From Actinomycetota bacterium (GTDB lineage: Bacteria; Actinomycetota; Thermoleophilia; Gaiellales; Gaiellaceae), in NCBI GenBank assembly GCA_005888365.1, contig VAWZ01000103.1, forward strand, positions 9,303-43,427: DNA of 34,125 nucleotides. The letters run 5' to 3'. The notes under the pieces were generated by a model that saw only the letters and a list, made by a program, of their open reading frames with translations, searched no databases and was not told the origin of the DNA. A program made the position numbers and the translations under genes. Shown one piece after another: positions 14,365 through 22,548 of this stretch. Each line of letters begins with the position of its first letter. Position 1 is the stretch's first letter.

Positions 14365-15282
14365 TCAAACGCGTTTCACCTCCGCGTGCCCGAAGAGCCC
14401 GGATGGCTTCACGAGGAGGACGACGAGGATGATTCCGAGCGCGAGCGGCAGCCGCAGCTCCTCGGTGAACCAGCCGAACCCGTGGTACTGGCTCAGGTAG
14501 CTGACGACGTTGAGCAGCACCCCGAGTAGGAGGCCTCCGACCACGGCGCCGAGCGGCGAGTCGATCCCGCCGAGCACGGCCGCGGCGAACGCGTAGATCA
14601 GGATCGGGGCCATCATGTTCGGGTCGAGGCCGACGCTCGGCGCGGTCAGCATCCCGGCTACGGCCCCGAGCGTCGCGGCGAGGCCCCAGCCGAGCGCGAG
14701 CATCCACGTCACGCGCACTCCGACCAGCCGCGCTTCCGCCGGATTCACCGCCGCCGCACGCAGCGCGAGGCCGACCTTCGTGAAGCGGAAGAGCCCCCAC
14801 AGAAGGACGACGATGCCGATCGTGACCGCGATCGTTCCGATGTCCTGGACGGAGATCGCGACGCCGCCGACGTCTATCGTGTTCGAGGGGAACGGGCTCT
14901 CGAGCTGGCGTTGCTCCCCGCTCCACTGCCAGGTCACGAAGCCGTTGACCGCGATGAGCAGCCCGATCGTGACGATGACGATGCGCAGCACGTTGCCGCC
15001 TTCGACCGGCCTGATGACGACGCGGTGCGTTCCCACCCCGAAAAGGAACGAGAAGGCGAGCGTGACGACGAACGCGGGCCAGTAGCTCCAGCCGTGATTC
15101 ACGGTCAACGTCCAGGCGATGTACGTGCAGAGAGTCGCCATCTCTCCCTGCGCGAAGTTGATGACTCCGGTCGAGCGGTGGATGATCACGAGCGCGAGCG
15201 CGAGCGCGGCGTAGATCCCGCCCGACGCGAGGCCGGACACGATCTGCTGCATGAAGTCGGCGAAGGCGGCGAGCGGGAGCAC
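14365..15282 (-). CDS. livH: Branched-chain amino acid ABC transporter permease LivH
   Basis: A 305-aa inner-membrane permease. SGLASGGIYAALALALVIIHR near residue 18 and GVINFAQGEMATLCTYIAW are the LivH signatures, followed by about seven more hydrophobic segments. The loop LRAAAVNPAEARLVGVRV is the ATPase-contact region and PLGAVVGGLLLG a conserved late segment. It starts with GTG one base after the livF stop, so translation is probably coupled. It forms the translocation pore with LivM. Confidence 0.94.
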   Translation of the reverse strand: MLPLAAFADFMQQIVSGLASGGIYAALALALVIIHRSTGVINFAQGEMATLCTYIAWTLTVNHGWSYWPAFVVTLAFSFLFGVGTHRVVIRPVEGGNVLRIVIVTIGLLIAVNGFVTWQWSGEQRQLESPFPSNTIDVGGVAISVQDIGTIAVTIGIVVLLWGLFRFTKVGLALRAAAVNPAEARLVGVRVTWMLALGWGLAATLGAVAGMLTAPSVGLDPNMMAPILIYAFAAAVLGGIDSPLGAVVGGLLLGVLLNVVSYLSQYHGFGWFTEELRLPLALGIILVVLLVKPSGLFGHAEVKRV

Positions 15283-15283
15283 G

Positions 15284-15994
15284 TCAGTAGCCGAGGTAGC
15301 TCCGGCGCACGGACTCGTCGTCCTGGAGCTGGTCGCTCGTCCCCGCGAGCGCGACGCGGCCGACCTCGAGGACGTACGCGCGGGAGGAGACGGAGAGCGC
15401 GATGCGCGCGTCCTGCTCGACGACGAGGACCGTCAGGCCCTCCTTCGCGTTGAGCTCGCGCACGATGCGGAAGAACTCGCGCACGACGAGCGGCGCGAGC
15501 CCGAGCGAGGGCTCGTCGAGGAGGAGAAGCCGCGGACGGCTCATCAACGCCCTCCCGAGCGCGAGCATCTGCTGCTCGCCCCCGGAGAGGGTCCCGGCGC
15601 GCTGGGAGCCGCGCTCGGCCATCCAGGGGAAGTACTCGGCGACGCGCTTGACGTCTGCCTTCACTCGTTGCCGTTCGCGCCGCGTGTAGGCGCCGAGCCG
15701 GAGGTTCTCGTTCACCGTCAGCTCGACGAACGTGCCACGCCCTTCCGGGACATGTGCGATGCCCGCACGCGCGGCAGCTTCCGGACCGCCGCGTAGCGTC
15801 TTGCCGTCGAAGTCGATCACGCCGCTCCGTGCGACCGTTCCCGAGATCGCGCGCAGGGTCGTCGTCTTGCCCGCTCCGTTCGCCCCGAGAACGGCGACGA
15901 CCTCGCCCTCCCCCACCGTCAGCGACACGCCGCGGAGGGCCTGCACCGGGCCGTAGTGCGCCTCGAGCGCGTCGAGCTCCAGGAGCGTCCTCAT
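15284..15994 (-). CDS. livF: Branched-chain amino acid ABC transporter ATPase LivF
   Basis: A 236-aa ATPase. Walker A is GANGAGKTT, the signature is LSGGEQQMLALGRAL, Walker B is LLLLDEPSLGLAP and the H-loop region is LTVLVVEQDARIAL. The MxxLLELDALEAHYGPVQALRG start and YLGY end are LivF-like. The ORF track runs it together with an unrelated upstream frame to 16807; the true ATG is at 15994 and overlaps the livG stop as ATGA, indicating translational coupling. It energises transport with LivG. Confidence 0.94.
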   Translation of the reverse strand: MRTLLELDALEAHYGPVQALRGVSLTVGEGEVVAVLGANGAGKTTTLRAISGTVARSGVIDFDGKTLRGGPEAAARAGIAHVPEGRGTFVELTVNENLRLGAYTRRERQRVKADVKRVAEYFPWMAERGSQRAGTLSGGEQQMLALGRALMSRPRLLLLDEPSLGLAPLVVREFFRIVRELNAKEGLTVLVVEQDARIALSVSSRAYVLEVGRVALAGTSDQLQDDESVRRSYLGY

Positions 15995-16725
15995 GTGTCG
16001 CCTAGCTCGTCTTCGTCGGGGATTCCGAGGTAGGCCTCGATCACCGCGGGATCGGCCTGCACCTCGGCCGGAGTGCCGTCCGCGATCTTGCGCCCGAAAC
16101 TCAGGACGTTGACGTGGTCGGACACGCTCATGACCAGGTTCATGTGGTGCTCGACGAGGAGGATGGTGAGCTCGAGGTCCTCCCGCAGCCGGCGGATGAA
16201 GGCGCCGAGCTCGGTGACCTCGTCGTGGTTCAGCCCGCCGGCGGGCTCGTCGAGAAGGAGCAGTTGCGGCCTGGCGACGAGCGCTCGCGCGAGCTCGACG
16301 CGCTTCTGCGTCGCGTAGGGCAACCCGGCAGCCGGGAAGTCGGCTCGGTCGCGGAGGCCGACGATGTCGAGGGTCGCGAGCGCCTGTGCGTCGCCGACGC
16401 GTCTCCCGCGTGAGTGGGCTCCCACGAGCACGTTCTCGAGGACGGACATCGTCCGGAAGAGCTGGATGTTCTGGAACGTGCGGGCGATGCCCTTGCTCAC
16501 GATCCGGTGCGGCGAGCCGCGCAGGAGCGACTCGCCGTCGAAGGTGACTTCGCCGGAGTCCGGCTTGTAGAGGCGCGTGATGACGTTGAACGCCGTCGTC
16601 TTGCCCGCGCCGTTCGGGCCGATGAGCCCCGATATCTGCCCCTTCTCCACCTCGAACGAGACGCCGTCGAGGGCGACGATGCCGCCAAAACGGAGCGTTA
16701 CGTTGTCTACCGCCAGCAACGCCAT
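15991..16725 (-). CDS. livG: Branched-chain amino acid ABC transporter ATPase LivG
   Basis: First gene of the operon, about 244 aa. Walker A is GPNGAGKTT, the Q-loop region is ARTFQNIQLF, Walker B is LLLLDEPAGGLN and the H-loop is LLVEHHMNLVM. The usual LSxGxQ signature is replaced by LPYATQKRVELARAL, as seen in many LivG proteins. The C-terminal EVQADPAVIEAYLG is diagnostic. The ORF track starts 10 codons earlier at a GTG; I prefer ATG 16725 (MALLAVDNVTLRFGG), which matches the family start. A TAGGGT box lies 11 bp before it. Confidence 0.94.
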   Translation of the reverse strand: MALLAVDNVTLRFGGIVALDGVSFEVEKGQISGLIGPNGAGKTTAFNVITRLYKPDSGEVTFDGESLLRGSPHRIVSKGIARTFQNIQLFRTMSVLENVLVGAHSRGRRVGDAQALATLDIVGLRDRADFPAAGLPYATQKRVELARALVARPQLLLLDEPAGGLNHDEVTELGAFIRRLREDLELTILLVEHHMNLVMSVSDHVNVLSFGRKIADGTPAEVQADPAVIEAYLGIPDEDELGDT

Positions 16726-16960
16726 CCCGGCGCGACACCCTAAACCGCGATGCACCCGAGCGCCGGGTTTCCGACTGAGGAGCGGCCGTCACCGCTCGCA
16801 ACGGCACTCGAGGACAGGTGACTCCTGGACCTTCGGCGAGAGCGGCGGGCCCGAGCCGGGACTAGCGTGGAAGGGTCAGGGGAGTTCGGGAGGGGGAAGG
16901 CCCGACAGTAATGCTTCGGTCGCTTTCCCCCCGGGATCCGGGCTCGATACACGCAGGTTT

Positions 16961-17002
16961 AGAGGGGCCGGGTTTCGCAGGCCACGGAGCTCGGCCCCTT
17001 TT
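16961..17002 (+). terminator. Terminator-like hairpin upstream of the dehydrogenase operon
   Basis: AGGGGCCG pairs with CGGCCCCT (8 bp, extendable by A-T and G-T pairs), with a loop of about 21 nt followed by TTTT. It lies 60 bp before the gene start, so it could end a small RNA or act as an attenuator. There is no supporting ORF. Confidence 0.4.
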
Positions 17003-17047
17003 GGCTGGTCCAGCGGCGACTGGCGAGCGTACGCGCGCGAAGCCGTC

Positions 17048-17053
17048 TAGCAT
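17048..17053 (+). promoter_or_regulatory. Candidate -10 box for leaderless acyl-CoA dehydrogenase mRNA
   Basis: TAGCAT lies 8 nt before the GTG start, and no Shine-Dalgarno is present in that gap. Confidence 0.4.
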
Positions 17054-17061
17054 CGGCGGCG

Positions 17062-18222
17062 GTGGACCTGCGGGACACACCCGAGGAAGCCGCGTTCCGC
17101 GAACGTCTCCGCAGCTGGCTCGAGGAGAACCTGCCCACGGAGCTCCAAGGTCACCGCGGAGGCGAAGCCCGCTTCGAAGGGGCTGCGCTGCGAGCTTGGA
17201 GCAGGGCGCTCTACGACGCTGGCTATGCCGGGTTGACCTGGCCGAAGGAGTACGGAGGCGGCGGCGCGCCGTACAGCTTCCAGGCCATCTGCCTGGAGGA
17301 GCTCGCCCGCGCCGAGGCGCCGGCGCACGTCGGCGTGATCGGGCTCGGGATGGCCGGGCCGACGATCATCGCGCACGGAACCGAAGAGCAGAAGTCGCGC
17401 TACCTGGCTCCGATCCTCTCGGCGGAGGAGATCTGGTGCCAGGGCTTCTCGGAGCCTGGCGCGGGCTCCGATCTCGCGGGAGTGCGCACGAGCGCGAGGC
17501 TCGACAACCACCGCTTCGTCGTGGACGGGCAGAAGCTCTGGTCTTCGTTCGCCCACATCGCGGACTGGTGCATCCTGCTCACGCGCAGCGATCCGAAGTC
17601 GACGCGTCATGCGGGCCTGACGTACCTGATCGTCGACATGCACTCGCCGGGCGTCGAGGTGCGTCCCCTGCGACAGCTGACCGGGGAGGCCGAGTTCAAC
17701 GAGATCTTCTTCACGGGCGTCGAAGTTCCGGTCGAGAACGTCGTCGGAGAGATCGGCGGCGGCTGGCAGGTGGCGATGACCACGTTGCTGCACGAGCGGG
17801 GCACTCTCGGCTTCGCTCTGCAGGCGGCGCTCGAAGTGCAGGTGCGCAAGGCCGTCGGGCTCGCGCGCGACAGGGGCGCCGATCCGATCCTCCGTGACCG
17901 CCTCGCCCGCGAGTGGATCGAGCTGCAGGCACTCCGGATGACGAACGTCCGCTCGCTCTCGAAGCTCATGAAGACGGGCGTTCCGGGGCCCGAGGGGTCG
18001 ATCGCCAAGCTCGTCTGGTCGGAGGCGAACCAGCGGGTGACGAAGCTCGGGCTCGAGCTGCTCGGCCCTGACGCCTCGCTCGCAGACGCGAACGCGCCCT
18101 ACGGCGGCTACTGGCAGTACCAGCAGCTCCGCAGCCGGGGCAACACGATCGAGGCGGGCACCTCCGAGATCCTCCGTTCGATCGTCGCCGAGCGGGTGCT
18201 CGGGCTCCCGAGGTCGAGGTAA
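17062..18222 (+). CDS. Acyl-CoA dehydrogenase, full-length subunit
   Basis: A 386-aa FAD enzyme that introduces the alpha-beta double bond in an acyl-CoA. The flavin/substrate motif is CQGFSEPGAGSDLAGVRT, and the C-terminal signature RGNTIEAGTSEILRSIVAER is intact. The N-terminal helical domain (FRERLRSWLEENLPTELQG) and central beta-domain (GEAEFNEIFFTGVEVPVENV) are complete. It starts with GTG. It is followed by a short dehydrogenase gene, ligase and hydratase. A pair of one long and one short dehydrogenase is typical of the heterotetrameric types known from mycobacterial steroid side-chain oxidation, so I infer an alpha2beta2 complex. The substrate is unknown; a bulky or cyclic acyl-CoA is possible. 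Confidence 0.92.
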   Translation: MDLRDTPEEAAFRERLRSWLEENLPTELQGHRGGEARFEGAALRAWSRALYDAGYAGLTWPKEYGGGGAPYSFQAICLEELARAEAPAHVGVIGLGMAGPTIIAHGTEEQKSRYLAPILSAEEIWCQGFSEPGAGSDLAGVRTSARLDNHRFVVDGQKLWSSFAHIADWCILLTRSDPKSTRHAGLTYLIVDMHSPGVEVRPLRQLTGEAEFNEIFFTGVEVPVENVVGEIGGGWQVAMTTLLHERGTLGFALQAALEVQVRKAVGLARDRGADPILRDRLAREWIELQALRMTNVRSLSKLMKTGVPGPEGSIAKLVWSEANQRVTKLGLELLGPDASLADANAPYGGYWQYQQLRSRGNTIEAGTSEILRSIVAERVLGLPRSR

Positions 18223-18385
18223 GTGCCTCGTCCGGCAACAGTTAGGGCGATTCTGACTTCCGATCTGCGGCGCGCTGCGTCGTCCTCAGTCGCGCCAATA
18301 TCAGTTGATATTGACGCTCCCTGCGTCCTTGCATCGCTTGCATCTCGAATTCCAGAATCGCGAAACCGTCACCGGACGAGGCACT
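18222..18385. repeat. ~164-bp imperfect palindrome (MITE-like or long-hairpin element)
   Basis: The ends are perfect 14-bp inverted repeats, AGTGCCTCGTCCGG and CCGGACGAGGCACT. The centre is CAATATCA-GT-TGATATTG, which lies within one base of the midpoint between the two ends. Between them the arms share further matching blocks, such as GCGATTCTG on the left and CAGAATCGC on the right. The whole intergenic region is therefore one nested palindrome. It begins at the stop codon of the first dehydrogenase gene and ends one base before the ATG of the second. No transposase gene or clear target duplication is visible. Confidence 0.75.
18296..18313. promoter_or_regulatory. AT-rich operator-like palindrome
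   Basis: CAATATCAGTTGATATTG is a perfect 8+2+8 palindrome, strikingly AT-rich for this genome. It resembles a TetR-type operator. It may instead be only the tip of the larger palindrome in which it is centred. Confidence 0.5.
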
Positions 18386-18386
18386 G

Positions 18387-19364
18387 ATGGACCTCACGTT
18401 CACCTTCGAGCAGGACGAGCTCCGCGAGCAGGCGCGCGCGTTCCTGGCCGGGCGTCCCGAGCCGGCGTGGGAGGAGCTGGCGGAACTCGGCTGGACCGGG
18501 GTCTCGATCGCCGAGGACGCGGGAGGTGCCGGCCTCTCGTTCGTCGAGGAGGCCGTCCTCTTCGAGGAGCTCGGCCGCGCCCTCTACCACGGGCCGTACT
18601 TCTCGACAGTCGCGCTCGCGCTGCCGGCGCTTCCGGCCGATCTCCGAGCCGAGGTAGCCGCCGGGGAGACGAGCTGGACGCTCGCGCTCGCCCCGCTCGT
18701 CTCGGACCTCGACACCGCCGACCGCATCGCGATCGTCGGCGGAGACGGGATCTACGAGCTCGAGGGAGCCGAGCGCGAGGTGCTCGCGACCACGGACGGC
18801 TCGCGTCCGCTCGGCGTCGTGCGCGGAGGCGAGCCCGGCCGATTGCTCGCACCGACGGGAGTCCTCGCGGAGATCCGTGCGCGCGCGCTCACGGCACTCG
18901 CGCTCGAGTCCTGCGGGGTCGCGGGGCGCGCCCTCGAGCTCGCGATCGAGCACGTCTCGACGCGAGAGCAGTTCGGGCGACCGATTGGCGCCTACCAGGC
19001 GGTCTCGCACCGGCTCGCGGATGCGTACACACAGCTCGAGCTCTCCCGCTCGCTCGCGCTCTGGGCGGCCTGGTGCGTCGCCGAGAGCGACGAGCAGGCG
19101 ACCGTTGCAGCCGCTGCGGCGAAGTCCTCGGCTGCCGAGACGGCGGTTGCGGTCTGCGAGACGGCGATCCAGGTCCACGGAGGAATCGGCTTCACCTGGG
19201 AGCACGAGCTGCACCGCCTGTACAAGCGAGCACTCGGGATCGAGAGCTTCATCGCGTCCGGGACCAGGCTCCGCGCCGACGTCGCCGGCGCGCTGCTCGA
19301 CGGAAAACGGAACATGGCGTCCGACGCGACGTCGGCGCCGGTCGCCGTAAGACAAGGAGGCTGA
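18387..19364 (+). CDS. Short acyl-CoA dehydrogenase subunit
   Basis: A 325-aa protein, about 55-60 residues shorter than a standard acyl-CoA dehydrogenase. The N-terminal helices (FEQDELREQARAFLAG) and C-terminal helices (REQFGRPIGAYQAVSHRLAD, IQVHGGIGFTWEHELHRLYKRA) are intact. The middle beta-domain is reduced and has no GxGSD flavin motif. This is the pattern of the partner subunit in heteromeric dehydrogenases, where FAD is bound between two different subunits. I infer that it works with the 386-aa enzyme upstream. Its ATG follows directly on the long palindrome, and the stop lies one base before the ligase GTG, with the ligase ribosome site AAGGAGG inside its last codons. Confidence 0.88.
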   Translation: MDLTFTFEQDELREQARAFLAGRPEPAWEELAELGWTGVSIAEDAGGAGLSFVEEAVLFEELGRALYHGPYFSTVALALPALPADLRAEVAAGETSWTLALAPLVSDLDTADRIAIVGGDGIYELEGAEREVLATTDGSRPLGVVRGGEPGRLLAPTGVLAEIRARALTALALESCGVAGRALELAIEHVSTREQFGRPIGAYQAVSHRLADAYTQLELSRSLALWAAWCVAESDEQATVAAAAAKSSAAETAVAVCETAIQVHGGIGFTWEHELHRLYKRALGIESFIASGTRLRADVAGALLDGKRNMASDATSAPVAVRQGG

Positions 19365-19365
19365 C

Positions 19366-20988
19366 GTGGACGGCCTGAACATGGACTACCAGCTGAACGT
19401 GCCGGCGATTCTGCGGCGCGGCGAGCAGCTTTTCGGCGACAAGGAGATCGTCACGCGACTCCCCGACCGCGCGTGGCATCGCTACACGTACGCGGACTTC
19501 GCCCCCCGGGCGAAGCGGCTGGCCGCGGCCCTTCGGAACGAGCTCGGGCTCGGGGACGGCGACCGCGTCGCCACGCTCTGCTGGAACCACTTTCAGCACC
19601 TGGAGGCGTACATCGGGGTCCCGACCGGCGGGATGGTCACGCACACGCTCAACCTCCGCCTCCACGCGGACGACCTCACGTACATCGCGACGCACGCGGG
19701 CGACCGGGTGCTGATCGCGGACAAGGTGCTCTGGCCATTGTGCGAGAGCTTCGTCGGGGGCTGCGGGTTCGAGCATCTCGTCGCGGTCGGAGAGGGGCCG
19801 ACACCCGAGGGGGCGATCGAGTACGAGGACCTGCTCGCGAGCGCGGAGCCCACGGATCTTCCGGAGCGCGAGATCGACGAGCGCTCGGCGGCCGCGATGT
19901 GCTTCACGAGCGGTACGACGGGACTTCCGAAAGGAGCGGTGTACTCGCACCGCGCGATCGCGGTGCACTCGCTCGCCTCGGCGATGGCGGGCGTCCTGTC
20001 CGTCACCGAGAAGGACACCGTCCTGCCCGTGGTGCCGATGTTCCACGCGAACGCCTGGGGCTTTCCCTTCACGTGCACGCTCGTCGGCGCGAAGCAGGTC
20101 TTCCCGGGGCCCTTCCTCGACCCGGAGAGCCTGCTCGAGGCGTTCGAGCAGGAGAGGGTCACGGTCACCGCGGGCGTGCCGACCATCTGGATGGGGATCC
20201 TGGGCGAGCTCGACGCGAACCCGGACAAGCACGACGTCTCTTCGATCCGGTGCATGATCGTCGGCGGGTCCGCAGCGCCGCAGGCGATGATCGAGGCCTT
20301 CGAGAAGCGCCACGGACTTCGGATCACGCACGCCTGGGGAATGACGGAGACCTGTCCGCTCGGGTCGGTCTCCGACCCCACCAGCCGGGAGCTCGCGCTC
20401 TCCGAGGAGGAGCAGTACCGCTACCGCGCCAAGCAAGGGATCCCGGCTCCGTTCTTCGAGATTCGAGCGCGTGGCGCAGAGGGGCTCGTCCCTTGGGACG
20501 GGGGGTCGATGGGTGAGCTCGAGGTGCGGGGCGTCTGGGTCTCGTCTGCGTACCACGATGCACCGGAGTCGGCCGATCGCTGGACGGACGACGGCTGGTT
20601 CAAGACCGGGGACGTCGTGACCATCGAGCCGCACGGGTACATCGAGATCCAGGACCGCGCGAAAGACCTCGTCAAGTCCGGCGGCGAGTGGATCTCGAGC
20701 GTCGCCCTCGAGAACGCGCTCATGGGCCATCCGGCGGTCGCCGAGGCGGCGGTCATCGCCGTCCCCGATGCGAAATGGCAGGAGCGCCCGCTCGCGGTCG
20801 TCGTGCTCAAGCCGGGAGCGAGCTCGACGGCTGACGAGCTGCGCGAGCATCTCGCTCCGCACTTCGCGAAGTGGTGGCTCCCCGACCGCGTCGAGTTCGT
20901 GGAGGAGATCCCGAAGACGGCGGTCGGCAAGTTCCGGAAGACCGCGCTCCGCGAGCAGTTCGCGGCGCAACCGGCGGAGACGGTCTAG
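19366..20988 (+). CDS. Fatty-acid/acyl-CoA ligase (AMP-binding)
   Basis: A 540-aa adenylate-forming enzyme that activates a carboxylic acid to its CoA thioester using ATP. The A3 phosphate loop is CFTSGTTGLPKGAVYSHR, the A5 motif is HAWGMTETCPLG, the hinge region is GWFKTGDVVTIEPHGYIEIQDRAKD, and the C-terminal catalytic lysine is in PKTAVGKFRK. The N-terminus and length fit medium/long-chain FadD-type enzymes. GTG start with a strong AAGGAGG. It overlaps the next gene by one base (TAGTG). It would feed the two dehydrogenase subunits and the hydratase of the same operon. Confidence 0.93.
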   Translation: MDGLNMDYQLNVPAILRRGEQLFGDKEIVTRLPDRAWHRYTYADFAPRAKRLAAALRNELGLGDGDRVATLCWNHFQHLEAYIGVPTGGMVTHTLNLRLHADDLTYIATHAGDRVLIADKVLWPLCESFVGGCGFEHLVAVGEGPTPEGAIEYEDLLASAEPTDLPEREIDERSAAAMCFTSGTTGLPKGAVYSHRAIAVHSLASAMAGVLSVTEKDTVLPVVPMFHANAWGFPFTCTLVGAKQVFPGPFLDPESLLEAFEQERVTVTAGVPTIWMGILGELDANPDKHDVSSIRCMIVGGSAAPQAMIEAFEKRHGLRITHAWGMTETCPLGSVSDPTSRELALSEEEQYRYRAKQGIPAPFFEIRARGAEGLVPWDGGSMGELEVRGVWVSSAYHDAPESADRWTDDGWFKTGDVVTIEPHGYIEIQDRAKDLVKSGGEWISSVALENALMGHPAVAEAAVIAVPDAKWQERPLAVVVLKPGASSTADELREHLAPHFAKWWLPDRVEFVEEIPKTAVGKFRKTALREQFAAQPAETV

Positions 20989-21767
20989 TGGAGTTCGTCT
21001 CCAGCGAGCGCGACGGGGCCGTCGCCGTCGTCACCATCGACCACCCGCCGGTCAATGCACTCTCGGCCGCGCTCCTCGAGGAGCTGGAAGAAGAGATCGC
21101 CGGGCTCGACGCGGACGAGGAGGTCCGAGCGATCGTGCTGCGCGGAGGCGGCGAGCGCGCGTTCGTCGCCGGCGCGGACATCTCCGAGTTTCCGGCGCTG
21201 CGCGAGGCTGCGAGCCAGGAGGGCGGATCGGCGCATGGGATCCAGCGGCTCGGCGCTCACATGGACGCGGCGGACACTTCGTTCGTGGCGGCCATCCAGG
21301 GCTTCTGCCTCGGCGGCGGGCTCGAGCTCGCGATGTGCTGCGACATCCGGGTCGCGGCCGAGGATGCGCAGCTCGGCCAGCCCGAGATCAAGCTCGGGCT
21401 GATCCCGGGCGGCGGTGGGACGCAACGGCTTCCGCGTCTCGTCGGCCTCGGTCGGGCGATGCTCCTGAACCTGACCGGGGAGTTTGTCGACGGACGCACC
21501 GCCTACGACTGGGGGCTCGTCGAGCGAGTCGTGCCGCGGGAGGAGGTTCTCCACGCGGCTGTCGAAATCGCCCGCACGATCGCCGAGCGCTCGCCGCACG
21601 CGGTGTCGGTGCTGCGGGAGCTCGCCCGCACATGCCGTGACCTGCCTCTCGAGGACGGGCTCCGACGCGAGGCAGATGGGTTCCGCCGCTGCCTCGCGAG
21701 CGAGGACGGACTCGAGGGCGTGACCGCGTTTCTCGAAAAGCGGGAGCCCCACTTCACGGGTCGCTGA
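20988..21767 (+). CDS. Enoyl-CoA hydratase/isomerase family protein
   Basis: A 259-aa crotonase-fold enzyme. The CoA/oxyanion motif RAFVAGADISEF and the helix GFCLGGGLELAMCCDIRVA are present. Both catalytic Glu positions of true hydratases are kept (GGGLELAM and QPEIKLGLIPGGGGTQRLPR), so hydration of an enoyl-CoA is expected. The ORF track extends to 20871, but GTG 20988 gives the family N-terminus VEFVSSERDGAVAVVTIDHPP and overlaps the ligase stop by one base. It performs the step after the dehydrogenases in the same operon. No 3-hydroxyacyl-CoA dehydrogenase or thiolase gene follows. Confidence 0.93.
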   Translation: MEFVSSERDGAVAVVTIDHPPVNALSAALLEELEEEIAGLDADEEVRAIVLRGGGERAFVAGADISEFPALREAASQEGGSAHGIQRLGAHMDAADTSFVAAIQGFCLGGGLELAMCCDIRVAAEDAQLGQPEIKLGLIPGGGGTQRLPRLVGLGRAMLLNLTGEFVDGRTAYDWGLVERVVPREEVLHAAVEIARTIAERSPHAVSVLRELARTCRDLPLEDGLRREADGFRRCLASEDGLEGVTAFLEKREPHFTGR

Positions 21768-21862
21768 CGACACGGGCGCCTTTCGGCGTGCTCGACTTTT
21801 GCCGTGGGCGGTCGTAAGCTCGGCGCCGCAGATCCCTCCACCGGCTCGCGGAAGGAGGCCTG

Positions 21863-22504
21863 ATGGGCGCGCAGAGACTCGGCGCTCTGAGCGGCGTGGT
21901 GGCCATCCTACTGATCTTCGCCGGGGAGGCCGTGGCCGGCAGCACTCCGAACGGCACGTCGTCGGTCGCGAAAGTCGCCGCCTTCTACGACAAGCACGCG
22001 ACGGCGCAAACGACCTCGGGCGTGCTGCTGAGTCTCGGCGCACTGCTGTTTCTGGTCTTCTCGGCCACGTTGGCCGCCCGGCTGCGGCGCGTCGAGGGTG
22101 AACCGTTCGGCGCCTCCGGGCTCTGTCTCGCCGGCGCCGTTGTGCTCGTCGTCGGTTTGGGCGTTTACGCCGGGCTCAGCATCGCGATCGCCGATGTCGC
22201 GGGCCACGTCGAGGGGTCGGCGCTCCAGACGCTGAGCGTCCTGGCGAACGACTCCGTGTTCGTCTTCCTGATCACGATCGGGACGAGCGCCTTTCTGCTC
22301 GGCGCGGCCGCCAGCGTGCTCACGACCGAGGTCCTACCGCGTTGGCTCGGCTGGCTGGCGCTGCTCGTGGCGATCGTGGGAGCGATACCGAGCCATGTGC
22401 TCGGCGGAACGCTCGATCACATCGGTATCGCGGCGTTCGCCGGGCTCGGAGTCTGGACCCTCATCGTCGGTGTCCTGCTCGGAGTGAGGAGCACGGCCGC
22501 TTGA
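21863..22504 (+). CDS. Integral membrane protein, about six TM segments, function unknown
   Basis: A 213-aa protein with hydrophobic segments near residues 8-25, 52-70, 86-110, 127-155, 162-180 and 186-207. There are few charged residues apart from RLRRVEGE in the 70-80 loop. I do not recognise the family; a DUF4386-like protein is possible. The first segment is followed by an outside-type loop (GSTPNGTSSVAKVAAFYDKH). It has its own promoter-like pair, TCGACT-17 bp-TAAGCT (about 21802-21830), and a strong ribosome site GGAAGGAGG. It lies 95 bp after the hydratase, so it is probably a separate unit. Confidence 0.75.
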   Translation: MGAQRLGALSGVVAILLIFAGEAVAGSTPNGTSSVAKVAAFYDKHATAQTTSGVLLSLGALLFLVFSATLAARLRRVEGEPFGASGLCLAGAVVLVVGLGVYAGLSIAIADVAGHVEGSALQTLSVLANDSVFVFLITIGTSAFLLGAAASVLTTEVLPRWLGWLALLVAIVGAIPSHVLGGTLDHIGIAAFAGLGVWTLIVGVLLGVRSTAA

Positions 22505-22536
22505 ACCCAACACCCGACCACGACCGCGCCAATCCG

Positions 22537-22542
22537 TAGGCT
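22537..22542 (+). promoter_or_regulatory. Candidate -10 box for leaderless SDR mRNA
   Basis: TAGGCT lies 6 nt before the GTG start of the SDR gene, with no Shine-Dalgarno between. Confidence 0.4.
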
Positions 22543-22548
22543 GCGCGC

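Larger units (their letters stand above)
16726..17061. other. 336-bp divergent intergenic region between livG and an acyl-CoA dehydrogenase gene
   Basis: No convincing coding region. It holds the livG promoter candidate (TAGGGT, minus strand), the candidate -10 TAGCAT for the dehydrogenase gene at 17048, and a hairpin with a T-tract at 16961-17002. A purine-rich stretch (GGGAGGGGGAAGG near 16890) and a later pyrimidine-rich stretch (CTTTCCCCCC near 16922) could also pair. Confidence 0.6.

Noticed and set aside
18222-18385. A complete insertion sequence
   Set aside because: No transposase ORF and no clear target-site duplication; reported only as a palindromic, MITE-like element.
19249-20970. 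Minus-strand ORF of 573 codons opposite the acyl-CoA ligase
   Set aside because: Shadow ORF produced by GC codon bias; the plus strand carries an intact ligase with all motifs.
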